In this document: piece after piece, positions 6,455-15,768 of the stretch
Layout of the letters: every line of letters begins with the position of its first letter
How positions within the stretch are numbered: the stretch's first letter is position 1
Notes under the pieces: generated by a model
Databases searched by the model: none
What the model was told of the DNA's origin: nothing
The model's input: the letters and a program-made list of their open reading frames with translations, nothing else
Origin: Micromonospora citrea
GTDB lineage: Bacteria > Actinomycetota > Actinomycetes > Mycobacteriales > Micromonosporaceae
DNA: 64,000 nt
Assembly (NCBI RefSeq): GCF_900090315.1
Contig: NZ_FMHZ01000002.1
Location: 6,108,501 to 6,172,500 of the forward strand
Direction: 5' to 3'
Position numbers and translations under genes: made by a program

Positions 6455-9400
6455 GACTCGATGGCCTCGATGATGCGCGGGCGGAGTTCGGCCGCGCGGA
6501 CGACGGCGTCGACGGAGCCGACCTCGACGGCGCGCCGGATGTCGTGGATGCGGTCGAACTCCGTCGCCACCTCCCCGAGCTTCTCCGCGCGCACCGACGA
6601 GCGGAGTTCGTCGAGTTCCGCGGTCAGCGCCGCCCGGTCGGCGCCGGAGGCGGCCGCGACGCGGGTCTCCAGGTCCCGTACGCGCGGGTCCGCGGCGGTC
6701 CGGGCGTTGACGTCGCCGGAGAACACCACCGCCGCGGCGGGAGCCCCGCCGAGCACCGAGGCGAACGAGCCCTCCAGCGCGAGCACGGTCATGTCCGGGT
6801 TCAGCGCCTTCGAGAACACCACGAACGCGCCGCCGTGGTACCGCGAGATCACGCAGAACACGATCGGCCCTCGGAAGTTGACGATGGCGCGGCCGATCTC
6901 GGCGCCGTACTCCAACTGCAACTTCCGCATCGACTCCGGCGAGCCGTCGAAACCCGACAGGTTCGCCAGCACCACCAGCGGCCGGTTGCCGCTGGCCGCG
7001 TTGATCGCCCGCGCGGCCTTCTTCGACGACCGCGGGAACAGGGTGCCGGCGGTGTAGGCGTCCGGGCCGTCGGTGGGCGGGAAGCCGCGCCGCGGCACCG
7101 ACCGCGACTCGATGCCGAGCAGACAGACCGGCATGCCGCCCAGGTGCACGTCCTGCACCACCGCGGTCTCCGCGTCCGCCATGCCCGCCCAGCGCTCCAG
7201 CACCGGGTGGTCCTGGTCGGAGAGCGCCCGCATCACGGTCCGGATGTCGAACGGCTTCTTCCGGTCCGGGTTGGCCTCGGCGGAGAAGATCTCGCCGACG
7301 GTGGTGAAGTCGCTGCCCGCCACCGTGTGCGGGAAGTCGGAGACGTCCCGGTCGACGGGGTCGGTCGTGGTGGCCCGCCGTGGCGCCTGCTCGCCGGGCG
7401 CGACGTACGTGTGCTCGTAGTGCGCCATCAGCACGTCCCGGGCGGCGACCAGGTTCGGCGCCCAGTACTGCGCCTGCCCGTTCGGGCCCATCACCCGGTC
7501 GTAGCCGCCGATGCCGAAGTTGTCCTCGGCCGACACGCCGCCGGAGAAGTCCAGCGACTGCTTGCCGGTGAGCACCATGGCCGAATCCGGCGTCATCACC
7601 AGAACGCCCCTGGTGTGCATGAGCATCGTCGCCTCGGCGTTCCAGTACGGCTGCGCGCCGACGTTGATGCCGGCGACCACGATGTTGATCTCGCCACCGT
7701 CCTGGGTGAACTCGACGATCCGCTTGAGCGCCGCGGCCACCCAGTCCATGTTCTCCGTGCCCGACTCCATCGAGATCCGGGCGCCGGAGGAGAGCGCGTA
7801 CCACTCCAGCGGCACCCGCAGCCGCTCGGCCAGGTCCAGCGCGGCGATCACCCGGCGGCACTCCGGCTCCGACAGCGCGCCGAGCGACTTCGTCGGGTCG
7901 CCCAGCAGCACGACCCGGGTGACGCCCTGCGGGTGCCGGGCGGTCGCCGTGGTGACCACGCCCGCGACGATCGCCGCCGTGTTGCGGCCCTTGGGCCGGT
8001 CGACCGGCACCAGCACGTGGTTCTCGTCCAGGTCGTGCTCGACGAAGTCACCGAGCAGACCCGTCAGCTCGTAGGGGTAGACCGTGTTGCGGCTGCTCGC
8101 CCGCAGCACCTTCTGCCGGTAGTCGTCGAGCGGCTCGACCGGCTCGTCCGACGGCTCGCCGACGGTCAGCTCGGCGCCGCCGGTGGCGTCGAACGAGATG
8201 CGCACCGCGATCCTGGTCAGCTCGCCGGTCTCCGGGTCGCGTTCGCGCGCGATGAACAGGATCTCCTCCAGCCCGGCGCCCGCGGTCGTCGGGAGCACCC
8301 GTCCGGCGATCATCTCCAGCTCGGCGCGGGTGAACTCGACCGGCGGCCAGACGTAGACGACGATCCGGTTGGTGTTGAGGCGTTTCGCCGACGGCCGCCG
8401 CGCCTGCGCGCGGCGGATCGAGTCGAGGCAGGTGGCGACGGTGTCCTCGGCCGTCGGCAGCGCGACCAGCCTGCCGTCGTGCTCGCGCAGCTCGGTCAGG
8501 TCGCGGACCTGCGCGAACGCCACGAGCCGGTCGTCCGACGGGTTCTCCCGCGCCACGCACCGGAACAGGTAGACCTCCTCGTCGGACGACGGCAGCCGGG
8601 TGAGGTCGAACTTGCGCAGCCGGTCCAGCTGCATCCGCTGTGCGATGTACGGGTGCAGGCCGCGGACCAGCCGTTCCTCGGCCATCCCGGCGGTCGACGG
8701 GCGGAACGTGAAGTGGTGGTGCATGACCGTGCCACTGCGGCCCGCGACGGTGGCGGTGAGCCGGCGGACCTGACTCGGCAGCGGGTGGGCGCCGACCACC
8801 TCCTGCAACGCCGCCGCCATCGCGTCGGAGCCCTCCGGCTGGTTCTCCCAGGCGAGGTAGATGTCGGCGTCGACGGCGTCCTCGCCGCTGGCCAGCTCGG
8901 CGAGCCCGCGCAGCGCGCCGCCCAGCGCGTCGAAGCGCACCGCCGAGGAGACCACGCAGGAGTCCGCGCGCCCGGCGACCACGAAGGTGCAGCCCGCGAC
9001 CTCGCTGGTGCGCACGCCGGTGAGCCCCTTGTTGCCGTAGTACCGCCGGGTCAGCACCTCCAGCATGGTCGCGTGGTCCAGGCCGTCGCGGACGAGCCGC
9101 TGGCCGAGCAGCCGCACCAGCGGCTCGGTGCTGCGCACCATCTCGGCGACGCGTTCGACGCGGTCCGGCGCGTCCGGGTGCGCGTCCAGGTGGCGCAGGT
9201 GCCGGCGTACGTTCGCGTAGACGCGGGCGCGGTTTCGGCGCAGCAACGGCTGGGCCAACCAGGCGAACACCACGCCGCGCGCGAGGTCGGCGACCACGGG
9301 GAAGCGGACCTGCGTCGCCGCCACCAGCCGTTCCAGCGCCAGGCCGGCGGGCTCGCGCAGCGCCTCGTCCGGCGGCGGCTCCCGCAGCCACGCGCGCAGC

Positions 9401-11901
9401 AGGGTCGCGACGACCGTCGCGTCGGCGGCCGCCCGTTGCTGGGCGAGGAAGATCCGGAACACCGCGGCCTCGAGCTCGGGGGAGCGCTCCAGGTCGGTCA
9501 CGCCGTAGTGCGCGAGCGCCTTGGCGAGCTTGGCCTGGAACGTCGCCGGCAGCCCGGCCCGCTCGACGTCGAGACACTGCAGGTAGGCGTGGAAGTACTC
9601 GCGCGCGCTGTGCACGTGGCCGTCGCCGCCGTCCTCGCCCGCCGGCCGGTTGCGGCTCAGCTCGGCGAGGTCGGAGAACAGGTCGACGAGGTCGAACTCC
9701 TCGGCCAGCGGCCGGTGGCCGTCCTCGGCGGCCGCCCGGCGGGCGGCGAGGTAGTCGTCGAGCGCGCGGCGGTCGTCGTGCGGGTCGACGTCGAAGCCCA
9801 GCAGCAGGCTGCGCAGGTCCTCCTGGCCGCGCGTGATGCGCTCCCGCGCCGGGACACCGTCGGGCGCGGCGGGCAGGTCCAGCTCGACGGATTCGGCGGC
9901 CGAGGCGTCCTCGGCGTCGCCGGTGTCGGCGAGCGGCTCGAGCCGAAGCAGCGGGGCGCCGGCCTCCACCTGGCTGCCCACGGCCACGGCGCACTCCTTC
10001 AGCCGAGCCCGGAACGGCGCGCGGAGCACCGTCTCCATCTTCATGGCCTCGACCACCAGCACCGGCGCGCCCGCCTCGACCTCGGCGCCGACCTCCAGGG
10101 GCGTGGCGACGACCAGCGCGGGCATCGGTGAGCGGACGACGCCACCCTCGTCGCGGCTGACCCGGTGCGTCACGCCGTCCACCTCGACCAGGTGGATCGG
10201 CCCGTGGGTGCCGGTGAGCAGGCGGTAGCGGGTGCCGTTGACGACGATCTGCCCGGTGTGGCGGTCGAAGCGGTCGAGTTCGACATCGGCGGTGCGGGTG
10301 TCGCCTCCCGCCTCCAGGCCGACCCGGAACCGGTGCGGGCCGACCCGCGCGACGCGCACGCGGTAGCCGACGCCGCGCAGCTTGAGATCCAGCGGTCGGC
10401 CGCTGGAGTGCTGCACCTGCGGGCGTCCGCCGGCGGCCGTCGACAGCAGCCGCTGCCGCTCCGCGCGTTCCTCCTCCTCGTACGCCTCGATGGCGGCGGC
10501 CGCCAGCGCGACGGCCGAGTGCCGGTGCGAGACGAGCCGGCCCTCGCCACGGACGCGGTCGATCCAACCGGTGTCCGCGCTGGCGTCGATCACCTCCGGC
10601 TGGTCGAGCAGGTCGAGCACGAAGCTCTTGTTCGTCGCGCCGCCCTCGATGATGACCGTGGTCTGGGCCATCGCCCGGCGCAGCCTGCCGAGCGCCTCGT
10701 CGCGGTCGCGGCCGTACGCGATGATCTTCGCGATCATCGAGTCGAAGTCGGCGGGGATGGTGTCACCCTCGCTGACGCCGGTGTCCACGCGGATGCCCGG
10801 CCCGGCCGGCAGGTCGAGCCGTGCGATGCGGCCGGGGGAGGGCGCGAAGTCGCGGTCGGGGTCCTCGGCGTTGAGGCGGGCCTCGACGGCGTGCCCGCGC
10901 TCCACCGGCGGCGCGCCTTCGAGCCGGCCGCCGGAGGCGACGTGCAGCTGCGCCTTGACCAGGTCGAATCCGGTGGTGCACTCGGTGATCGGGTGCTCGA
11001 CCTGCAGGCGGGTGTTGACCTCGAGGAACGCGAACAGCCTGTCCCCGGGGTGGTAGAGGAACTCGACGGTCGCCGCGCCCCGGTAGTCGACCGCGACGGC
11101 CAGCCGTTCGGCGGACGCCTTCAGCTCCGCCGCCTGCGCGGGGCTGAGCACCGGCGACGCCGACTCCTCGATGACCTTCTGGTTGCGGCGCTGCACGGAG
11201 CAGTCGCGGACGCCGAGCGCCCAGGCGGTGCCCTGGCCGTCCGCGATCACCTGCACCTCGACGTGCCGCGCGCCGGTGACCAGGCGCTCCAGGAACACGA
11301 TGCCGCTGCCGAACGCCCGCGCGGCCTCCTGGCTCGTGCGCTCGTAGGCGTCGGCGAGGTCCGCCTCGTTCGTGACCACGCGGATGCCCCGGCCGCCGCC
11401 GCCCGCGGTCGCCTTGAGCATCAGCGGGTAGCCGATCTCGGCCGCCGCCGCCAGGGCGGCGTCCAGGGTCTCCACCGCGCCGCGGCTCCACGGCGCGACC
11501 GGCACGCCGACCTGCTCGGCGATCAGCTTCGCGCCGATCTTGTCGCCGAGCTTGCGCATGGCCTCCGCGCTCGGGCCGACGAAGGTGACTCCGATCTTGT
11601 CGCACAGCTCCGCGAACGCCGGGTCCTCCGCGACGAAGCCCCAGCCGACCCACGCGGCGTCGGACCCGGTCTCGACCAGCGCGCGTTCCAGCGCCTTCAG
11701 GTCGAGGTACGGGCGCGCGGACGCGGGACCGAGATCGTAGGACAGGTCCGCCTCGCGGACGAAGGTGGCCGTACGGTCGACGTCGGTGTGCAGGGCGACG
11801 GTCTCGATCCGTGTCCCGGTCTCCGCGGCCAGGTCCCGCACGGCGTGGATGAGCCGCATGGCGGCCTCACCACGATTGACGATGGCGACACGACTGAACA
11901 C
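6388..11901 (-). CDS. Giant fused acyl-CoA carboxylase (BC-BCCP-central-CT), eukaryotic-type architecture
   Basis: A 1,837-residue protein. Order: biotin carboxylase N-domain (SRVAIVNRGEAAMRLI), ATP-grasp domain with glycine loop KATAGGGGRGIRVV, biotin carboxylase C-domain (FLEVNTRLQVEHPITE), biotinyl domain with EAMKMET (target Lys about 621), a long middle region resembling the central domain of eukaryotic acetyl-CoA carboxylase, then a carboxyltransferase domain from about residue 1,350. It should carboxylate acetyl-CoA or a related acyl-CoA. Most bacteria use separate subunits; here everything is in one chain. The start is GTG at 11901 behind GGAAGG. The last residues contain a short tandem repeat (SRLRQPTG twice) encoded by 27-bp DNA repeats. 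No partner gene is adjacent; it could supply extender units. Confidence 0.88.
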   Translation of the reverse strand: MFSRVAIVNRGEAAMRLIHAVRDLAAETGTRIETVALHTDVDRTATFVREADLSYDLGPASARPYLDLKALERALVETGSDAAWVGWGFVAEDPAFAELCDKIGVTFVGPSAEAMRKLGDKIGAKLIAEQVGVPVAPWSRGAVETLDAALAAAAEIGYPLMLKATAGGGGRGIRVVTNEADLADAYERTSQEAARAFGSGIVFLERLVTGARHVEVQVIADGQGTAWALGVRDCSVQRRNQKVIEESASPVLSPAQAAELKASAERLAVAVDYRGAATVEFLYHPGDRLFAFLEVNTRLQVEHPITECTTGFDLVKAQLHVASGGRLEGAPPVERGHAVEARLNAEDPDRDFAPSPGRIARLDLPAGPGIRVDTGVSEGDTIPADFDSMIAKIIAYGRDRDEALGRLRRAMAQTTVIIEGGATNKSFVLDLLDQPEVIDASADTGWIDRVRGEGRLVSHRHSAVALAAAAIEAYEEEERAERQRLLSTAAGGRPQVQHSSGRPLDLKLRGVGYRVRVARVGPHRFRVGLEAGGDTRTADVELDRFDRHTGQIVVNGTRYRLLTGTHGPIHLVEVDGVTHRVSRDEGGVVRSPMPALVVATPLEVGAEVEAGAPVLVVEAMKMETVLRAPFRARLKECAVAVGSQVEAGAPLLRLEPLADTGDAEDASAAESVELDLPAAPDGVPARERITRGQEDLRSLLLGFDVDPHDDRRALDDYLAARRAAAEDGHRPLAEEFDLVDLFSDLAELSRNRPAGEDGGDGHVHSAREYFHAYLQCLDVERAGLPATFQAKLAKALAHYGVTDLERSPELEAAVFRIFLAQQRAAADATVVATLLRAWLREPPPDEALREPAGLALERLVAATQVRFPVVADLARGVVFAWLAQPLLRRNRARVYANVRRHLRHLDAHPDAPDRVERVAEMVRSTEPLVRLLGQRLVRDGLDHATMLEVLTRRYYGNKGLTGVRTSEVAGCTFVVAGRADSCVVSSAVRFDALGGALRGLAELASGEDAVDADIYLAWENQPEGSDAMAAALQEVVGAHPLPSQVRRLTATVAGRSGTVMHHHFTFRPSTAGMAEERLVRGLHPYIAQRMQLDRLRKFDLTRLPSSDEEVYLFRCVARENPSDDRLVAFAQVRDLTELREHDGRLVALPTAEDTVATCLDSIRRAQARRPSAKRLNTNRIVVYVWPPVEFTRAELEMIAGRVLPTTAGAGLEEILFIARERDPETGELTRIAVRISFDATGGAELTVGEPSDEPVEPLDDYRQKVLRASSRNTVYPYELTGLLGDFVEHDLDENHVLVPVDRPKGRNTAAIVAGVVTTATARHPQGVTRVVLLGDPTKSLGALSEPECRRVIAALDLAERLRVPLEWYALSSGARISMESGTENMDWVAAALKRIVEFTQDGGEINIVVAGINVGAQPYWNAEATMLMHTRGVLVMTPDSAMVLTGKQSLDFSGGVSAEDNFGIGGYDRVMGPNGQAQYWAPNLVAARDVLMAHYEHTYVAPGEQAPRRATTTDPVDRDVSDFPHTVAGSDFTTVGEIFSAEANPDRKKPFDIRTVMRALSDQDHPVLERWAGMADAETAVVQDVHLGGMPVCLLGIESRSVPRRGFPPTDGPDAYTAGTLFPRSSKKAARAINAASGNRPLVVLANLSGFDGSPESMRKLQLEYGAEIGRAIVNFRGPIVFCVISRYHGGAFVVFSKALNPDMTVLALEGSFASVLGGAPAAAVVFSGDVNARTAADPRVRDLETRVAAASGADRAALTAELDELRSSVRAEKLGEVATEFDRIHDIRRAVEVGSVDAVVRAAELRPRIIEAIESRLRQPTGGSRLRQPTGESRLG

Positions 11902-12160
11902 CCGACCGAGCCTTCCTGTGGACCGATGATGTGCCCGCCGCGAAGCGGCGGCCCCCGGGCAGTGTTCACCATCGCGCCGGCACCTGAGAACCCCTGTTCC
12001 GCCGATCGCGCTCGTCCCTCTCCCGATGCTGCCGTCGGCCGGACGTCGACGGGGGCGCCCGGTCCCGCCACCACCTCGGAGGTTCCGGCAGGCACGCCGG
12101 GTGACCGGTCCGACGGGACCGGCCACCCGGCGCGCAGCACCTTCGGGCGGGGCGTCCGCG

Positions 12161-13465
12161 TCAGCCGGTCACGGGGAAGTTGGCGCGGAAGGTGTCGTGT
12201 GGGTCGTGGCGGTGTTTGATGTCGCGGAGGCGGTTGATCACGTCGGGGGTGAAGGCGTCGGCGATGGTTTCGGTGGGGTTGAGGAGGGTGAGGGGTTTGC
12301 GGCCGCTGGTGGGTAGTGCGTCGGCGAGGGTGCGTTGTTTGGTGGTGACGGCTTGTGCGCGGGTGGGGTCGGTGGGTAGGCCGAACATGTAGAGGGCGTA
12401 GGGCTCGGTGAGGGGGCCGTGTGGGCTGTCGGAGGGGTGGGCGAGTGCGCCGCCGAGGTGTCGTAGTTGTGCGCTGAGCAGGGGTGCGATGGGGTTTTCG
12501 AGCAGTGTCGTGACGGCTTGGTCGTCGAGGGTGGTGAGGAGTTCGGTGTGGGACAGGCCTGCGGCGGGTTCTGTGGGTTCGGCGGTGATGGCGCCGAGTT
12601 CGGCGGGGGTGATGGGTTTGCGGGTGTCGGACAGTGGTGTGGGTAGGCGGTCCAGCGGGCTGAGGAGTTCGTGGGCCTGGTTCGGGTGGCCGAGGTAGGT
12701 GGTGTCGATGGCGACCATGGGGTCGGCGCCGGGGAAGTGGAGGAGGTCGAGCCAGACGGTCAGTTCGTCGGGTGCGGTGGCGGTGATGGTGCGGTAGGTG
12801 TCCATCACGGCCGGGGCGTGTTGGGCGGGCCAGAGGATTCTGCCGCCGTAGAGGTGGGGTGCGGGGTGCAGGGCGAGTTCGAGGGCGGTGACGATGGCGA
12901 AGCTGCCGCCGCCGCCGCGTAGTGCCCAGTACAGGTCGGGGTCGGTGTCGGTGGTGACGTGTCGGTGGTGGCCGTGGGCGTCGACGATGTCGAAGGCGGT
13001 GACGTTGTCGGCGACCCAGCCGTGTGCGCGGCCGAACCAGCTCAGTCCGCCGCCGAGGGCGACGCCGGTGACGCTGACCACGGGTGAGCTGCCGGGCAGG
13101 CCGGTCAGGCCGTGGGGTGCGGCGGCCGCTTGGAGCAGGCCGGACGGTACGCCCGCGCCGACGCGGGCGCGGCGGGTGGCGGGGTTGATCTGGAGGGTGT
13201 CCAGGCTTCGGGTGCGCAGCAGGATCGTGCCGGCGGTGCGGCCGGTGGCGCCGTGTCCGTTGGGTTGGGTGGTGATGCGAAGTCCGGCGGCGCGGGCGTG
13301 GCGGACGAGCGCGACGACGTCGGCGGTGTCGGTGGCCTCGACCACGGCGTCGACCTGCTGGTCGATGGCGAGGTTCCAGGGCCGACGGGCGGCGTCGAAG
13401 GTGGGCTCGCCGGGCAGCCACACCTGGCCACGGACGACGGAGCGCAGAGCGTGCAGAGCGTTCAC
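12161..13465 (-). CDS. FAD-binding (BBE-type) oxidoreductase
   Basis: A 434-residue flavoprotein of the berberine-bridge/PCMH family. The FAD domain shows ITTQPNGHGATGRTAGTILLRT (its His may carry the 8-alpha flavin link), GVALGGGLSWFGR and GGGGSFAIVTALEL. The C-terminal BBE segment is recognisable from the closing motif KHRHDPHDTFRANFPV. The Cys that makes the second covalent link in bicovalent members is replaced by Ser (LPGSSPVVSVTG). These enzymes oxidise alcohols, sugars or secondary metabolites. It starts at GTG 13465 after GAAGGA and lies 25 bases behind an MFS exporter gene, suggesting a tailoring/export pair. Its 3' two thirds use many GAA, GCA, CAA and ACA codons, unlike neighbours, hinting at transfer. 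Confidence 0.85.
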   Translation of the reverse strand: MNALHALRSVVRGQVWLPGEPTFDAARRPWNLAIDQQVDAVVEATDTADVVALVRHARAAGLRITTQPNGHGATGRTAGTILLRTRSLDTLQINPATRRARVGAGVPSGLLQAAAAPHGLTGLPGSSPVVSVTGVALGGGLSWFGRAHGWVADNVTAFDIVDAHGHHRHVTTDTDPDLYWALRGGGGSFAIVTALELALHPAPHLYGGRILWPAQHAPAVMDTYRTITATAPDELTVWLDLLHFPGADPMVAIDTTYLGHPNQAHELLSPLDRLPTPLSDTRKPITPAELGAITAEPTEPAAGLSHTELLTTLDDQAVTTLLENPIAPLLSAQLRHLGGALAHPSDSPHGPLTEPYALYMFGLPTDPTRAQAVTTKQRTLADALPTSGRKPLTLLNPTETIADAFTPDVINRLRDIKHRHDPHDTFRANFPVTG

Positions 13466-13490
13466 GGGGTTCCTTCTTCTTCTCGTGGTT

Positions 13491-14927
13491 TCAGGCGGCG
13501 GCGTGGACGACCGCGACGTCGGTGTCGGTGGTGGTGCGGCGGCTGGCGGGGGTGAAGCCGAGAGCGACCAGCGCGGTGACACCGATGCCGGCCGCCGCGA
13601 CGAAGACCGCCGTGCGGAGCCCGTCCGTCGTGGCGGCGCGCAGGGCCGGGCCGGTCAGCCCGTTGGCGGGCGAGTTGGCGAGAGCGACGAGCACGGCGAG
13701 GCCGACCGCGCCGCCGACCTGCTGGGCGGTGGAGGCCACCCCGGAGGCGATGCCCTGCTGGTGGGCGGGCGTGGCGGCGGTGGCTGCGCCGAACATCAGC
13801 GTGTAGCCGGCGCCCTGCCCGAGGCCGAGGACGACCAGACCGGGCAGCAGCGCCAGGTAGGAGCCGTCGACGGTCAGGCTCGCGCCCAGGATCGCGGTGC
13901 CGGCTCCACCCACCACGAGGCTGGTGATCATGGCGGTACGCGTGCCGCGGCTGTTCGCCAACCGGCCGGCGAGCTGGGAGCCGGCGACGATGGCGGCCAT
14001 CGGCACCAGGAACGCCAGCCCGGTGCGCAGCGCGTCGTAGCCGCGGACCGTCTGGAAGTAGACGGTCAGGAAGTACAGCAGCGTGCCGAACGTCGCCATG
14101 TACAGGAACGTGACAAGCGTTCCGGTGCCCAGGTCCCGGCCGCGCAGCAGCCGCAGCGGCAGCAACGGATCCGCGCTGCGCACCTCCACCGCGACGAACG
14201 CGGCCAGCAGGACCGCGCCGGTCACCGCCGAGCCGAGCACGGTTGGCGCGGTCCAACCGGACTCCGGCCCCTGCACCAGCGCGAACACCACCAGCGTGGT
14301 GCCGGCGGTCGCGGTCAGCGCACCAGCCAGGTCGAAGCGTCGGCCGGTCCGGCCGGCGGCGGCACGCGGCACCAGGGGCAGCGCCAGCAGCGCGGCGATG
14401 CCGGCGAGCGGCACGTTGACCAGGAACACGGAGGTCCAGCCGAACGCGTCGGTCAGCACTCCACCCAGCAACGAGCCGAGGATCATGCCGCTGCCGCCGG
14501 CGGTGCCCCAGACCGCGTACGCCCGGTGCCGTTGCCGCCCCTCGGCGAAGCCGGTGGAGACCAGCGTCAACGTGGCCGGGAACAGCAGCGCGCCGCCGAG
14601 CCCCTGCGCCGCACGTGCCAGCACCAGCAGCACCGGGGAGGTGGCCAGCCCGCCGGCCAGGGACGACGCCGCGTACAGCGCCAGTCCCAGCACGAAGACC
14701 GGGCGCGGCCCGAACAGGTCGACGGCGCGACCGCCGAGCAGCAGGAACCCGCCGAAGGCGACGGCGTAGGCGCTGACGACCCACTGCAGCGTCTGTGCCG
14801 AGAACCCGAGCTGCGCGCCGATCTCGGGCAGCGCGACGTACACGATGTTGTAGTCCAGCGAGATGATGAGCTGGGCGAATGCCAGCAGGGCCAACGCGAG
14901 CCCTGGGTGACGGAAGCGGTTTTCCAC
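13491..14927 (-). CDS. MFS drug:H+ antiporter, DHA2 type (14 TMS)
   Basis: A 478-residue membrane exporter. Motif A appears in the loop after helix 2 as GGRAVDLFGPRPVFV, and helices 1-14 can be followed through the sequence. The first helix contains the family pattern SLDYNIVYVALPEI. DHA2 members export antibiotics and dyes using the proton gradient. It is the first gene of a two-gene operon with the FAD oxidoreductase, so it may export that enzyme's product. Two palindromic sites upstream (14961-15047) suggest repressor control; no regulator gene is adjacent. Start ATG at 14927. Confidence 0.9.
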   Translation of the reverse strand: MENRFRHPGLALALLAFAQLIISLDYNIVYVALPEIGAQLGFSAQTLQWVVSAYAVAFGGFLLLGGRAVDLFGPRPVFVLGLALYAASSLAGGLATSPVLLVLARAAQGLGGALLFPATLTLVSTGFAEGRQRHRAYAVWGTAGGSGMILGSLLGGVLTDAFGWTSVFLVNVPLAGIAALLALPLVPRAAAGRTGRRFDLAGALTATAGTTLVVFALVQGPESGWTAPTVLGSAVTGAVLLAAFVAVEVRSADPLLPLRLLRGRDLGTGTLVTFLYMATFGTLLYFLTVYFQTVRGYDALRTGLAFLVPMAAIVAGSQLAGRLANSRGTRTAMITSLVVGGAGTAILGASLTVDGSYLALLPGLVVLGLGQGAGYTLMFGAATAATPAHQQGIASGVASTAQQVGGAVGLAVLVALANSPANGLTGPALRAATTDGLRTAVFVAAAGIGVTALVALGFTPASRRTTTDTDVAVVHAAA

Positions 14928-14960
14928 GATGTCTCCTGACGGCGGCGACCGCCGCTGATT

Positions 14961-15047
14961 ATCTGGATGGTTTGTGTCCAGAATGACGGTCTCGGAAAGC
15001 CCTTCCGCGCGGGAAGGGCTGCATCCTGGACACTACATGTCCAGGAT
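14961..15047 (-). promoter_or_regulatory. Palindromic operators upstream of the exporter operon
   Basis: A perfect 10-bp inverted repeat with 5-bp spacer, ATCCTGGACA (15023-15032) and TGTCCAGGAT (15038-15047), is preceded nearer the gene by a related imperfect site (ATCTGGAT at 14961 and TGTCCAGAAT at 14976-14985). The half-site TGTCCAG recurs four times. This looks like binding sites of a dimeric repressor acting on the MFS/FAD operon. Confidence 0.65.
14998..15020. terminator. Hairpin between two leftward genes
   Basis: A 9-bp stem (14998-15006 with 15012-15020) with a 5-nt loop sits between the two palindromic operator sites. It could end transcription arriving from the lipoprotein gene side or be part of the operator structure. 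Confidence 0.4.
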
Positions 15048-15147
15048 ATGTGGCGCAACGCTTATCCGGCCCTGCCTACGGTCGCCGCGCCCGAGCCACC
15101 GGCGCGCGGCGACCGGGTCTACTCCCGAGGGCCGCTCAACCGACCGC

Positions 15148-15657
15148 TCAACCGGCCGCGCAGACCGCCTCCACCTGCTTGACGGCGGTCTCCAGGGCTG
15201 CGGTGCTGGGCTTCGTCCGGGGGTTGGCCGCGTGCTTGTCGGCGAGTTCGGTCATCGCGGTCGCGACCTGCTTCGTCGCGTCGTTGACCGCGGCGTTCGA
15301 GGTGAAGGTGTGCACGTAGAGCCCCGCCGCGCCCGCGGAGTACTGCGCGCTGACGGCGGAGTGGCCCGCCGGGGGCCCGATCTTCTCCGCCTCGGCCACC
15401 TTCGCCAACGCGCTCTTGATGTCGCCCTTGATCCTGGTGCACGCGGCCTTGGCGTCGGCGCTCATCGCCGAGCCTCCGTCGGCGCCCGCGCTCGTGGCGG
15501 TCGCCTCCGCCGTGCCCGTCGTCGCCTGCGCCGGGCCCGACGAGCCCTCGCCCCCGGACGGCGTCGAGCCGCCCGCCGAGTCGTCGCCGCCGCAGCCGGC
15601 CAGCGCCGCCGCCGCGATCATGGCCGCGCTGATCAGTCCGAGCCGAATCGTCCGCAC
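15148..15657 (-). CDS. Small secreted lipoprotein, unknown function
   Basis: A 169-residue protein with a clear lipoprotein signal: a charged start (MRTIRLGL), a hydrophobic stretch and lipobox LAGC at about residues 19-22. A Gly/Ser/Thr-rich linker follows (about residues 23-65), then a helical domain of about 100 residues with two cysteines (AACTRI and EAVCAAG) that could form a disulfide. It should be anchored on the outer face of the cytoplasmic membrane. No known domain is evident. It stands alone, 111 bases after the ABC operon end and transcribed in the same direction. Confidence 0.8.
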   Translation of the reverse strand: MRTIRLGLISAAMIAAAALAGCGGDDSAGGSTPSGGEGSSGPAQATTGTAEATATSAGADGGSAMSADAKAACTRIKGDIKSALAKVAEAEKIGPPAGHSAVSAQYSAGAAGLYVHTFTSNAAVNDATKQVATAMTELADKHAANPRTKPSTAALETAVKQVEAVCAAG

Positions 15658-15768
15658 AGTTGCCTCCCCCGTCGCCCGTTGTGTCGGCGGAACCTACCAG
15701 ACGGTCGAGTGACCGCGGGACGCCGGCTGTCCACAGCCGACAGGGACACCCCCGTCGTGACCGGCGCG

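Noticed and set aside
6253..10131. A 1,292-residue plus-strand frame over the carboxylase gene
   Set aside because: Same shadow effect. The minus strand shows clear carboxylase motifs, and the plus frame has none.
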